Assembly: GCF_002269255.1 (NCBI RefSeq)
Contig: NZ_CP022823.1
Location: forward strand, 2,852,001-2,916,000
Source: Klebsiella quasivariicola
GTDB taxonomy: Bacteria; Pseudomonadota; Gammaproteobacteria; Enterobacterales; Enterobacteriaceae
DNA: 64,000 bases
Reading direction: 5' to 3'
Notes under the pieces: generated by a model
The model's input: only the letters and a program-made list of their open reading frames with translations
The model's database searches: none
Told to the model about the DNA's origin: nothing
Position numbers and translations under genes: made by a program
Shown: positions 53,689-61,384 of the stretch, in pieces
Layout: every line of letters begins with the position of its first letter
How positions within the stretch are numbered: position 1 is the stretch's first letter

Positions 53689-54201
53689 TCACTGCCAGTG
53701 GGGAAGCTTTTCACCCAGCGCTGACAGGGCGTAACGCACTGCCTGCGCCAACACCGCCTCGCAGTCGCCGGCAAAGCACATCCTTTTGGTTTCAGTCTGG
53801 CCGCGAAAATTCCACGCGAACCATACGGTACCAGCGGGAGTACCATCTTCTCCTCCTTCCGGGCCGGCATAGCCGCTAATGGCGATAGCAATATCGGCCC
53901 TGGCAATCTCCAGAATACCGGCGGACATCTCCTTGACGCAGGCTTCGCTGACGGCGCTGTGGACTGCCAGCGTTTCCTCACGAACCTGCAGCACATGACG
54001 CTTGGCCTCATCGCTAAAGGTCACGACGCCGGTATCATAAAAGGCCGCAGTATCCGCCTGCGCACAGAGCGCGGCCGCCAGATTACCCCCGGTGCAGGAT
54101 TCCGCTGTCGTCAGTCGCCATCCGCGCGCGATCAGCGCCTGGGCCACTTCTGCCGTCAGCGCCTGGGTGGTTTTCAGATAGTCTCCGTTCTCGTCAGTCA
54201 T
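53689..54201 (-). CDS. ydeJ: CinA-like C-terminal domain protein (YdeJ type)
   Basis: The 170-residue protein is a single CinA C-terminal domain: TTAESCTGGNLAAAL, VVTFSDEAKRHVL and IAISGYAGPEGGEDGTPAGTVWFAW. Homologues hydrolyse nicotinamide mononucleotide, but YdeJ-type members are often inactive in tests, so function is uncertain. E. coli ydeJ lies next to dcp, which matches the order here except for the agsA insert. Confidence 0.85.
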   Translation of the reverse strand: MTDENGDYLKTTQALTAEVAQALIARGWRLTTAESCTGGNLAAALCAQADTAAFYDTGVVTFSDEAKRHVLQVREETLAVHSAVSEACVKEMSAGILEIARADIAIAISGYAGPEGGEDGTPAGTVWFAWNFRGQTETKRMCFAGDCEAVLAQAVRYALSALGEKLPHWQ

Positions 54202-54306
54202 TGTGAGTCCTCACCGCCAGTAACAGGAATAAAAGCCTTACAGCGTCAGTAAACAGAATAGCATACGGGGTTTCTCCTCCCCTGGCAGGCCGCACTCCCC
54301 ATAAAA

Positions 54307-54330
54307 AAGGCCCGCAACACCGCGGGCCTT
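54307..54330 (-). terminator. agsA terminator
   Basis: AAGGCCCGC and GCGGGCCTT form a 9-bp stem around AACACC. The minus strand continues with TTTTTTAT. Confidence 0.88.
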
Positions 54331-54359
54331 GACAGTATTTACCCAACGCAAACAGCGAA

Positions 54360-54833
54360 TCATACCTTGTGTTCAATCACCCGGCCCTGATTCTCGATGG
54401 CGATTTTGCGCGGTTTTTCACTCTCAGGGATCTCCTGGTGAATGGCTATTTTTAAGATCCCCTTATCCAGCTGCGCCTGATTGATCTGGGCATGCTCAGG
54501 AAGAGAGAAACTGAGCTGGAAATTAGCGCGGCGGATGCCTTTATAAATCCAGCGTTCACCGCTGTCTGTCGAGGGTTCAGTTTCCTGGCGTTTGCCGGAA
54601 ATATGCAGATTGCCCCCAACGGTTTCTATTTCCAGCTCCTCGTCTTTCCAGCCAGGCACGCTGACGCTGAGCAGGAAATTGCTGTCATCGACTTTCTGTA
54701 AATCATAAGCCGGTAATGTACCCACCGGCGTGTCGCCTGTTAACTGGCTGAAAAGGCGATCAATGCGGTTAAAACGATCGGCAAAAAGAGAATCAGCAAA
54801 AACGGGGAGTGCTGACAAGGTTTTGAGTGCCAT
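54360..54833 (-). CDS. agsA: small heat shock protein AgsA
   Basis: AgsA binds unfolded proteins during heat stress and keeps them from aggregating. The 157-residue Hsp20 protein starts MALKTLSALPVFADSLFADRFNRIDRLF, close to Salmonella AgsA, has an alpha-crystallin core (about 45-135) and the IxI-like end KIAIENQG. The leader has a fourU-type hairpin that covers the Shine-Dalgarno site. Confidence 0.92.
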   Translation of the reverse strand: MALKTLSALPVFADSLFADRFNRIDRLFSQLTGDTPVGTLPAYDLQKVDDSNFLLSVSVPGWKDEELEIETVGGNLHISGKRQETEPSTDSGERWIYKGIRRANFQLSFSLPEHAQINQAQLDKGILKIAIHQEIPESEKPRKIAIENQGRVIEHKV

Positions 54834-54837
54834 AATT

Positions 54838-54866
54838 AACCTCCTGAATATCCATTCAAAAGCTCA
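54838..54866 (-). promoter_or_regulatory. fourU-type RNA thermometer of agsA
   Basis: In the agsA leader GCUUUUGAAU pairs with AUUCAGGAGG across the loop GGAU: nine consecutive pairs (with two G-U) that include UUUU against AGGA of the ribosome site. This is the fourU arrangement known from Salmonella agsA. Melting at higher temperature should allow translation. The pairing was done by eye. Confidence 0.75.
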
Positions 54867-54980
54867 ACATAAAGGCAAGCATTGCTTGTCCGCTATATAA
54901 AATAATATCCATTGGGCATTTTTCAAGGGCGGAAATAAAAATTTTTCTTTCCAGCGACGTGGCTATATACACCACGCCCT

Positions 54981-55064
54981 GAAATAACCCCCGCCGGACG
55001 GCGGGGGCGTTAGCGCTTCTGCATCCCATAACTGATGCTGTTTAACATTCAATAAACAGAAGCG
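54981..55064 (-). ncRNA. candidate structured small RNA
   Basis: A minus-strand RNA starting near 55064 would begin GUCGCUUCUG. CGCUUCUG pairs with CAGAAGCG and encloses two more stems, UGUUUA/UAAACA and GCAUC/GAUGC, giving a three-way junction. A GC-rich terminator (CCCCCGCC/GGCGGGGG, loop of four) with tail UUAUUUC follows. A near-consensus promoter lies upstream. No open frame longer than nine codons fits. I know no named RNA with this structure. It lies 150 bases upstream of agsA on the same strand. Confidence 0.6.
54988..55007 (-). terminator. terminator of the candidate small RNA
   Basis: CCCCCGCC and GGCGGGGG form a perfect 8-bp stem around a four-base loop; on the minus strand TTATTTC follows. 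No protein gene ends here. Confidence 0.7.
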
Positions 55065-55069
55065 ACATG

Positions 55070-55098
55070 TATATATAATCTGTCGGGGGTATTGTCAA
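55070..55098 (-). promoter_or_regulatory. sigma-70 promoter for the candidate small RNA
   Basis: On the minus strand TTGACA (55093-55098), a 17-base spacer and TATATA (55070-55075) form a near-perfect promoter with a likely start near 55064. Confidence 0.7.
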
Positions 55099-55324
55099 CA
55101 ACCCGAGCGCCACACGCTACAGGCCCCCAGCGCCTCTGTGCCAGTACCAGAGCAGCGTCGTACAAACGTCGGCCACTTACATCGCCGAACGAAGGTGCAT
55201 TGCCTCCATTGACCGGGTGCCCGGCCTGCCTGGACCACTGGTGGAAATATAGCTGCAGCAGGAAGGAACCTTTCTTGTGAGCCCGTGCCTAACAGAATGC
55301 ATACGCACTCATTGAGGTCTCATT

Positions 55325-55429
55325 ATGATCGGCATTTTTATCACCACCAGTCTGTTCGCCCTCCTCGCGTCGATGTTGTTCGGCCTGGGAATGGTGTGGA
55401 AAAGCGTCTCGAACAACCCGGATAACTGA
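55325..55429 (+). CDS. small membrane protein, 34 aa
   Basis: The frame starts with ATG at 55325 after GAGGTCTCATT and reads MIGIFITTSLFALLASMLFGLGMVWKSV and on to a TGA, with one hydrophobic segment (about residues 2-24) and a short polar end. It has no homologue I recognise. Codons are plausible for Klebsiella. The start signal and the single membrane helix are the evidence. Confidence 0.55.
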   Translation: MIGIFITTSLFALLASMLFGLGMVWKSVSNNPDN

Positions 55430-55850
55430 TCCTTTGGCACGCCGTTGCCATCCCTCTTCTGCAGCGGCGAAACATGTTCTCTCCCCGTAATAACCACCAC
55501 ACGCCTTATTCTGGCAACGCTGACTCAGGAAGCATGGTTGTACCTTTTTTTTCTGAAAAAACAATTCATATAGTGAATGTATTGCTTGAATTAATCTATC
55601 AGGACCTAAAATTAATGTGCGCTGAATAAGCAATTTAAGCAGTTTGTGCCAAACTATTGAAAACCTAAACATAACAATGACTCACAACCCTATGATTCAA
55701 AAAGAATAATTATAATAATTGAACAACAGGTCCAAAATTGGACTTGTTGCTTTTGCTGTGTATTAGAAATATCCTAATCCCATATCCATAAAGCACGCCT
55801 GCTGGGAAATTAGCTCATCAACATTTATTGACTTTGTGTCTACCACCACT
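55430..55850. other. 421-base AT-rich region upstream of LuxR copy 2
   Basis: The stretch is AT-rich and holds a 26-base near-perfect palindrome at 55724-55749. A minus-strand frame at 55289-55672 crosses it but shows no good start site or domain and overlaps the small protein; I do not accept it. Nothing else is seen. Confidence 0.5.
55724..55749. promoter_or_regulatory. 26-base near-perfect palindrome
   Basis: CAACAGGTCCAA and TTGGACTTGTTG are inverted with one G-T exception around AA. The two-base centre makes an RNA hairpin less likely than a dimeric repressor or activator site. It lies about 100 bases before LuxR copy 2. Confidence 0.55.
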
Positions 55851-56480
55851 ATGCCTGATTTTTTAATTAACACTGAGAATATTTTCCTGAAACGAGGGGT
55901 TTGCGAACTTCTTCTCGAAATCGCCAATGAAGAGAATATTTGCACTCCCTTTTTACTGCACGCCTACAGCCCTGACACCATTAATCTGGTTGATATGTTG
56001 TTTACTGAAATGGAAAGCGGCGAGCATTATCTATGCCACCCATTATTCAAGAAAACTCCTCGTCAGAGCCGTATTTTCATTTTTGTTTCCAAAACCGAAC
56101 TTGTACGCGCTGACCGGCTACCGCTTTGTCTGCAGAATGCGACTTTTATCAATAAAAATACCGATCTACACAGTCTTAAAAAGCTGATCGCTTATCGTCT
56201 GGCGGAGTTAATCAGGCCCAAAATTATCGAATCGGAACCAGACAGCCGCCGCTGTCTTAAATGCCCGAGGTTAACATTGACCAAGTCACAGCTTTTTATT
56301 ATCGACGCGATAAATACGGGAATGAGCAACCAGCAGATAGCGCAAGAGCTGGGTATCAGCCACAAAACGGTATTTTCACATAAAATTAATATAATGAAAA
56401 AATTCCAAATCGACACCAGGCAAGAGCTTGCGATATTTTCATCCGTCGCCCATGCGCTATCCTCGGGCAGAAACCGCTAA
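55851..56480 (+). CDS. LuxR-type regulator, copy 2
   Basis: The 209-residue protein (from ATG at 55851) has a C-terminal LuxR helix-turn-helix (TGMSNQQIAQELGISHKTVFSHKINIMKKFQIDTRQEL). It aligns with copy 1 at 49852 (MPDFLINTENIFLKRGVCELL against MTYFLFNIKNHYLRIAIAELI), which is why I start here and not at the GTG five codons earlier. An FTEMESGEHYLCHPLF block is shared. The ligand and targets are unknown. Its stop overlaps the convergent small gene by four bases. Confidence 0.85.
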   Translation: MPDFLINTENIFLKRGVCELLLEIANEENICTPFLLHAYSPDTINLVDMLFTEMESGEHYLCHPLFKKTPRQSRIFIFVSKTELVRADRLPLCLQNATFINKNTDLHSLKKLIAYRLAELIRPKIIESEPDSRRCLKCPRLTLTKSQLFIIDAINTGMSNQQIAQELGISHKTVFSHKINIMKKFQIDTRQELAIFSSVAHALSSGRNR

Positions 56481-56599
56481 CGACGGGTTTTGTTAAACCG
56501 CATCTTCAGTTTTCTTCGTTCCTTAACATATGAAAGGCCAAAAAATAATGATATTAACAACAGCACCACAGTGAGAACTAATAACAGAAAATTACTCAT
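56477..56599 (-). CDS. small membrane protein with basic tail, 40 aa
   Basis: The frame starts with ATG at 56599 after GGAAAGGTCATGC. It has one hydrophobic helix (MSNFLLLVLTVVLLLISLFF) and a basic end (YVKERRKLKMRFNKTRR), so the tail should face the cytoplasm. It overlaps the LuxR copy 2 stop by four bases, tail to tail. A TAGGATAATTCC box lies about 100 bases upstream. A decayed copy sits beside LuxR copy 1. Function is unknown. Confidence 0.7.
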   Translation of the reverse strand: MSNFLLLVLTVVLLLISLFFGLSYVKERRKLKMRFNKTRR

Positions 56600-56934
56600 G
56601 CATGACCTTTCCAAAGATAAAGATACTGCAGAGATAATAAGGGGTATAAGTTTTCAAAAACAACCCGACGCCATGCCTTTAAGATAAAGGTAAAGCCTTG
56701 TAGGATAATTCCGAATGTTAATAAAATAACTGACATTATTTTTAGCTTTCGGCGGCTGTTTGAGGTCTTAAAAATTAATCGTAAAATGCGTTAAATCAGA
56801 CGTAACGCTAAAAGCTAAGCGATAAAGCCACCGTGACACGACGGATAGCGCCACTCTGGCGAAAACACCGCTGCCGAAGGTAGACCTGTCGGCGAGCGGT
56901 GTTGCTGCAGATTACATTTCAGGCGTAAATCCCG
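56600..56934. other. 335-base leader region of the small protein, then dcp 3' region
   Basis: It holds the untranslated leader of the small membrane protein gene, the box at 56701 and AT-rich sequence. The GC-rich imperfect hairpin near 56865-56905 (CACCGCTGCC...GGCGAGCGGTG) may terminate dcp. No coding frame is supported. Confidence 0.5.
56701..56714 (-). promoter_or_regulatory. TAGGATAATTCC box, RcsAB-box-like
   Basis: TAGGATAATTCCGA shares its first 12 bases with the palindrome at 50713. Distance from the box to the small gene stop is 224 bases here and 219 at the other copy. The similarity to the RcsAB consensus suggests control by the Rcs system, which is not tested. Confidence 0.5.
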
Positions 56935-58980
56935 CTACGCGCTCAACCCGCGGTTTTTCAGCATCGGTTCAATTTGCGGATCGTGCCCGCGCCACTGGCG
57001 ATAAAGTTCCGCTAAATCAGTACTGTTTCCGCGTGACAAAATCGCGTCGCGGAAACGCTGGCCGTTCTCGCGGGTCAATCCCCCCTGCTCCACGAACCAC
57101 TGATAACCATCGTCGGCCAGCATCTGCGTCCACAGATAGGCGTAATAGCCAGCCGCATAGCCGCCGCCGAAGATGTGAGAGAAGTAGCTGCTGCGATAGC
57201 GCGGGGGTACTGCCGCCAGATCCAGCTGTTCATCCCGCAATATCTTCTGCTCAAACGCGTCGACGTCTTCCGGTAACGCCGAGGTCGACAGGCTATGCCA
57301 GCGCATATCAAGCAGTGCGGCAGCCAACAGTTCGCTCATGTCGTACCCTTTATTGAAAGTGGCGGTACGCAGCATATTGTCGCGCAGCGCCTCCGGCATC
57401 GGTTCACCGGACTGATAGTGCTTCGCATAATGAGCAAACACCTGCGGCTGGCTGGCCCAGTGTTCGAAGATCTGTGACGGAAACTCGACAAAATCCCGCG
57501 GGGTATTGGTTCCGGCAAGGCTGGCGTAGCGCTGGCTGGCAAACAGCCCGTGCAGGGTATGACCAAATTCATGGAACAGGGTGATCACCTCATCCCAGGA
57601 CAGTAGCGCGCTCTGCCCGGTCTGCGGCCGGGCGTAATTGCACACATTGTAGATAACCGGTCGCTGCTCTTGCAGGGTCGACTGCTCGACAAACACATCC
57701 ATCCACGCGCCACCGCTTTTTGAATCCCGCGCATAATAGTCGCCGTAAAACAGCGCCATACCTTCACCGTTACAATCGAAGATCTCCCAGACCCGCACAT
57801 CCGGGTGATAAACCGGGATATCGAAGCGCTCGACAAAGCGGATACCAAAGAGCCGGGAGGCCGTCCAGAATACCCCGTCATGCAATACGCGCTCGAGGGA
57901 GAAATAAGGTTTTAGCTGCGCGTCATCGATGGCGAAGGCGGCCCGACGCACCTGCTCGCTGTAATAAAGCCAGTCCCATGCCTGTGCGTCAAACTCGCCA
58001 CCTTCGTTGTCGATAACCTGCTGGATGTCCGCCAGCTCGCGTTCCGCCCTCGCCCGCGCCGCCGGCGCGATCCGGCGCATAAAGGTCAATGCCTCTGCCG
58101 GGGAAGCCGCCATTTGATCGGTCAGCGCCCAGCTGGCGTAATCGGCCGCCCCCAGCAGCTCCGCCTGCTGCGCGCGGATCGCCGCCAGTCGCAGCACCAG
58201 GCCACGGGTATCATGCTCATCGCCCTGCTGATTGCGGGTCCAGCCGGCGTTAAAGAGGTTCTCCCGCGTTTGCCGGTCGCGCAGCGAAAGCAGTAGCGGC
58301 TGCTGGGTGGTATTGGTCAGCGTCAACAACCAGCGGTCGCTGAGCCCTCTTTCCCGCGCTGCGTCTGCCGCCGCCGCCATCTCCTCTTCGGTCAGGCCAT
58401 CCAGTTGATGCCGGTAATCAACGACCAAGCCGCCGCTTTTAGCCGCTCCCAGCAGTCGCTGCTGGAACTGGCTTTGCAGCGTGGCCGCTTCGGTATTCAG
58501 CGTGCGTAGTACCGCCTTTTGCCCGGGCGTCAGCGTCGCCCCGGCGTGAACAAAACGGTGCCATGTCTGGGTCAGAAGACGGTGGGATTCGCTATCCAGC
58601 GTCAGCGCATCGCGCTGCTGGTAGACGGTATTGACTCGTTGAAATAAGGCCTCGTTAAGCCAGATGTCGTTTCCCAGCTCGGCAAGCTCGGCGGAAAATT
58701 GTTCATCCAGAGACTGAATAAACGGATTGGTATGGGCGCCGGCCATGGCGAAAAACACTCGCGTAACCCGCGCCAGCAATTGCCCGCTCTGCTCCAATGC
58801 CTCAAGCGTATTGGCAAAATTTGCCGGCTGTGGATTGTCGATAATAGCGCGGATCTCGGCGCGCTGCTGGCGGACGCCCTCATCAAATGCCGGACGATAG
58901 TGACTGTCCTGGATCAGATCAAACGGCGGCGCCTGGTAAGGCAATAAACTGACGCTCAGAAAGGGGTTACGCTCAGACAT
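56935..58980 (-). CDS. dcp: dipeptidyl carboxypeptidase
   Basis: Dcp removes dipeptides from the C-terminus of peptides. The 681 residues match the length of E. coli Dcp, with the zinc motif HEFGH in ITLFHEFGHTLHGLF and FVEFPSQIFEHWA downstream. ATG at 58980 follows AGGAGAAAAAG; the frame runs further upstream but without a start signal. It lies beside ydfG as in E. coli. Confidence 0.95.
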   Translation of the reverse strand: MSERNPFLSVSLLPYQAPPFDLIQDSHYRPAFDEGVRQQRAEIRAIIDNPQPANFANTLEALEQSGQLLARVTRVFFAMAGAHTNPFIQSLDEQFSAELAELGNDIWLNEALFQRVNTVYQQRDALTLDSESHRLLTQTWHRFVHAGATLTPGQKAVLRTLNTEAATLQSQFQQRLLGAAKSGGLVVDYRHQLDGLTEEEMAAAADAARERGLSDRWLLTLTNTTQQPLLLSLRDRQTRENLFNAGWTRNQQGDEHDTRGLVLRLAAIRAQQAELLGAADYASWALTDQMAASPAEALTFMRRIAPAARARAERELADIQQVIDNEGGEFDAQAWDWLYYSEQVRRAAFAIDDAQLKPYFSLERVLHDGVFWTASRLFGIRFVERFDIPVYHPDVRVWEIFDCNGEGMALFYGDYYARDSKSGGAWMDVFVEQSTLQEQRPVIYNVCNYARPQTGQSALLSWDEVITLFHEFGHTLHGLFASQRYASLAGTNTPRDFVEFPSQIFEHWASQPQVFAHYAKHYQSGEPMPEALRDNMLRTATFNKGYDMSELLAAALLDMRWHSLSTSALPEDVDAFEQKILRDEQLDLAAVPPRYRSSYFSHIFGGGYAAGYYAYLWTQMLADDGYQWFVEQGGLTRENGQRFRDAILSRGNSTDLAELYRQWRGHDPQIEPMLKNRGLSA

Positions 58981-59110
58981 CTTTTTCTCCTGCACAGGCT
59001 AATTCTGTAAGATTAGGCTTCTCCTTAAGGGGTCGCAATGATTTCCGTTACCGGTCGCCGTCTGCGCGTGCTATGGTATGAAAACACAAAAAGCGTTGAG
59101 GAACAGTAAG

Positions 59111-59860
59111 ATGATTATCATGGTCACCGGCGCCACCGCCGGTTTTGGTGAAAGTATTACTCGCCGTTTTATCGCTAACGGTCATAAAGTGATTGCTACC
59201 GGACGTCGCGAAGAGCGCCTGAAGACGCTGAAAGACGAACTGGGCGATAACCTTTATATTGCGCAACTGGACGTCCGCAACCGCGCCGCCATCGAGACGC
59301 TGATCGCTAACCTGCCCGCCGAATGGCAGGCGATTGACGTGCTGGTAAACAACGCCGGCCTGGCGCTCGGTCTGGAGCCAGCGCATCGCGCCAGCGTAGA
59401 AGACTGGGAAGATATGATCGACACAAATAATAAAGGGCTGGTGTATATGACCCGCGCCGTCCTGCCGGGAATGGTGGAACGCAATCGCGGGCATATCATC
59501 AATATCGGCTCCACGGCGGGCAGCTGGCCTTACGCTGGCGGCAACGTCTATGGCGCGACCAAAGCCTTCGTCCGCCAGTTCAGTCTCAATCTGCGCACCG
59601 ACCTGCACGGCACCGCGGTTCGCGTCACCGACATCGAGCCAGGTCTGGTCGGTGGCACCGAGTTCTCGAATGTTCGTTTTAAAGGTGATGATGCCAAAGC
59701 CGGCAAAACTTACGAGAACACCGAAGCGCTGACTCCGGAAGATGTGACTGAAGCGGTCTGGTGGGTCGCCACCCTGCCAAAACACGTCAACATTAACACC
59801 CTGGAAATGATGCCGGTCAGCCAGAGCTTTGCCGGACTCAGCGTCCACCGTCAGGGCTAA
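59111..59860 (+). CDS. ydfG: NADP+-dependent 3-hydroxy acid dehydrogenase YdfG
   Basis: YdfG is a short-chain dehydrogenase that acts on L-allo-threonine, serine and 3-hydroxypropionate, reducing malonic semialdehyde. The 249-residue protein shows VTGATAGFGE, NNAGLALG, Ser in INIGSTAGSWPY and YGATK (YxxxK). ATG at 59111 follows GAACAGTAAG; the longer frame has no signal. It is close to E. coli YdfG throughout. Confidence 0.95.
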   Translation: MIIMVTGATAGFGESITRRFIANGHKVIATGRREERLKTLKDELGDNLYIAQLDVRNRAAIETLIANLPAEWQAIDVLVNNAGLALGLEPAHRASVEDWEDMIDTNNKGLVYMTRAVLPGMVERNRGHIINIGSTAGSWPYAGGNVYGATKAFVRQFSLNLRTDLHGTAVRVTDIEPGLVGGTEFSNVRFKGDDAKAGKTYENTEALTPEDVTEAVWWVATLPKHVNINTLEMMPVSQSFAGLSVHRQG

Positions 59861-59951
59861 CCGCCAGCCACCCGGCCTGCGGGCCGGGTATGGGCGGAAC
59901 CGCAAAAAACGCGTAAAATAGTGCGCATAATCCCTTAAAAAGTAACCATCA

Positions 59952-60638
59952 ATGGCCGCAGAAACGCAACTGAATCCGACACAACCCGTCAATCAGCAAA
60001 TTTACCGCATCCTTCGTCGGGATATCGTTCACTGCCTGATCCCGCCAGGCACGCCGCTGTCGGAGAAAGAAGTCTCCGTGCGTTTTGATGTGTCGCGTCA
60101 GCCGGTGCGCGAGGCCTTCATCAAGCTGGCGGAAAACGGGCTTATCCAGATACGTCCCCAGCGCGGCAGCTACGTTAATAAAATTTCGTTGTCGCAAGTA
60201 CGCAATGGTTGCTTTGTCCGTCAGGCGATTGAGTGCGCGGTGGTCCGCCGTGCCGCGGGCATGATTAACGATGAGCAAATTTATCAGCTGGAACAGAATC
60301 TCCATCAGCAGCGTATTGCCGTCGACCGGCAGCAATTAAACGATTTTTTCCTGCTCGATGATGAATTTCACCAGAAACTGTCAGTTATTGCCGACTGTCA
60401 GCTGGCGTGGGATACCGTAGAAAATATTAAAGCGGCAATTGACCGTGTGCGCTACATGAGCCTGGACCATATCACCTCTCCGGAGATGCTTTTGCGTCAG
60501 CACCATGAGATTTTCAGCGCGCTGGAAAAACGCGACGCCGTCGCCGTTGAACAGGCGATGAATGTCCATTTGCATGAAATCAGCGAATCCGTACTGCTGA
60601 TCCGCCAGGAAAATCGCGACTGGTTTAGCGAAGAGTAA
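59952..60638 (+). CDS. rspR: GntR-family regulator RspR
   Basis: The 228-residue protein has a FadR-subgroup GntR winged helix (VNQQIYRILRRDIVHCLIPPGTPLSEKEVSVRFDVSRQPVREAFIKLAENGLIQIRPQRG, about 14-75) and an FCD effector domain with histidine metal ligands. E. coli RspR (YdfH) represses rspAB. No rspAB is seen nearby, so ydfI or the adjacent transporter may be its target here. Confidence 0.93.
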   Translation: MAAETQLNPTQPVNQQIYRILRRDIVHCLIPPGTPLSEKEVSVRFDVSRQPVREAFIKLAENGLIQIRPQRGSYVNKISLSQVRNGCFVRQAIECAVVRRAAGMINDEQIYQLEQNLHQQRIAVDRQQLNDFFLLDDEFHQKLSVIADCQLAWDTVENIKAAIDRVRYMSLDHITSPEMLLRQHHEIFSALEKRDAVAVEQAMNVHLHEISESVLLIRQENRDWFSEE

Positions 60639-60644
60639 CGTTCA

Positions 60645-60673
60645 GACGGCTGCGAAAGATGCTCGCAGCCGTC
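60645..60673. terminator. hairpin between rspR and the convergent uspG-like gene
   Basis: GACGGCTGCGA and TCGCAGCCGTC form a perfect 11-bp stem between the two stop codons. No T-run is seen. Confidence 0.6.
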
Positions 60674-60686
60674 GAGACTGAGGGGG

Positions 60687-61118
60687 TTATCTGACCACCA
60701 GCACCGGCGTTTTGGCGTAGCGCAGAATGGACTCGGCGTTGGAGCCCAGCAGATGGGTAGAAATGCCCGGTTTGCGCGAGCCCACCACGATCACATCGAA
60801 CTCTTCGTTGTTGCTGATAGCCAGAATTTCATCACGCACGTTACCAAACACCACCCGGGTATGGATCCGCGACATCGGGATGTCGAACAGTCGCGCTACC
60901 TCGCGCATCTTTTTCTCCGACTCTTCTTTCATATAGGCTTCGAATTTACGAATATCCGCCGTAAAGCCGCGTAATAGCGAACGACTGCTGTTCGGCAGCA
61001 CGTTGAGCAATGTGATTTCACCGTTTTCCGCAGTGGCGAGGAATTCCGCGTGACGCACTGCTTTGTCACTTAAATCCATTTCAAAGACATCAACAGGCAA
61101 TAAAATTTTTTTATACAT
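60687..61118 (-). CDS. universal stress protein, UspG-like
   Basis: The 143-residue protein starts MYKKILLPVDVFEMDLSDKAVRHAEFLA like UspG and ends with the ATP-binding loop GSRKPGISTHLLGSNAESILRYAKTPVLVVR. It belongs to the ATP-binding UspF/UspG group linked to stress and adhesion. It lies where E. coli has ydfZ. A GAGTACGGGCC site precedes the ATG. Confidence 0.87.
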   Translation of the reverse strand: MYKKILLPVDVFEMDLSDKAVRHAEFLATAENGEITLLNVLPNSSRSLLRGFTADIRKFEAYMKEESEKKMREVARLFDIPMSRIHTRVVFGNVRDEILAISNNEEFDVIVVGSRKPGISTHLLGSNAESILRYAKTPVLVVR

Positions 61119-61350
61119 GGCCCGTACTCCTTTTCCAGAGAAAGTTCTTTTTCAATGACTTAACTATGCCATTCTGGCGCTGAAATACCAGCCATTATTC
61201 GGAAAAATAAGGCCTAATTATCTTTAGTAAATCAGGGAAATATAGAGTTATGTATAGACATTGCGTTCGATCATATTTTCCGCCCAGCAAAAGCGATCGA
61301 CAGCAAAAAAAAGGAAATATCAGCGGAACGTGCTAGTAATAGCAGAACAG

Positions 61351-61377
61351 CCGGTGTCGGCCCCAGGCCGACACCGG
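61351..61377 (-). terminator. hairpin downstream of ydfI
   Basis: CCGGTGTCGGCC and GGCCGACACCGG form a perfect 12-bp stem around CCA just past the ydfI stop. No long T-run. Confidence 0.65.
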
Positions 61378-61384
61378 AAAATAC

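Larger units (their letters stand above)
54834..55324. other. 491-base region with thermometer, candidate sRNA and untranslated sequence
   Basis: After the agsA leader and its thermometer come the candidate RNA at 54981-55064 and its promoter at 55070-55098. The rest (55099-55324) has no supported coding frame; its longest plus-strand frame, 55092-55280, has no start signal and low-complexity content. Confidence 0.5.

Noticed and set aside
54841..54940. sigma-32 promoter for agsA
   Set aside because: CTTGAAA is present on the minus strand near 54925 but the following CCCAAT lies only four bases away, too close for a heat-shock promoter. A sigma-70-like alternative is possible but not clear.
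55092..55280. 62-codon plus-strand frame
   Set aside because: Starts inside the promoter of the candidate RNA, has no ribosome site and a low-information protein sequence.
55289..55672. 127-codon minus-strand frame
   Set aside because: No ribosome site, no recognisable domain, odd composition, and it overlaps the better supported small membrane protein on the other strand.
56490..56687. 65-codon plus-strand frame after LuxR copy 2
   Set aside because: It lies opposite the small membrane protein gene at 56477-56599, which has a better start signal and sensible membrane helix.
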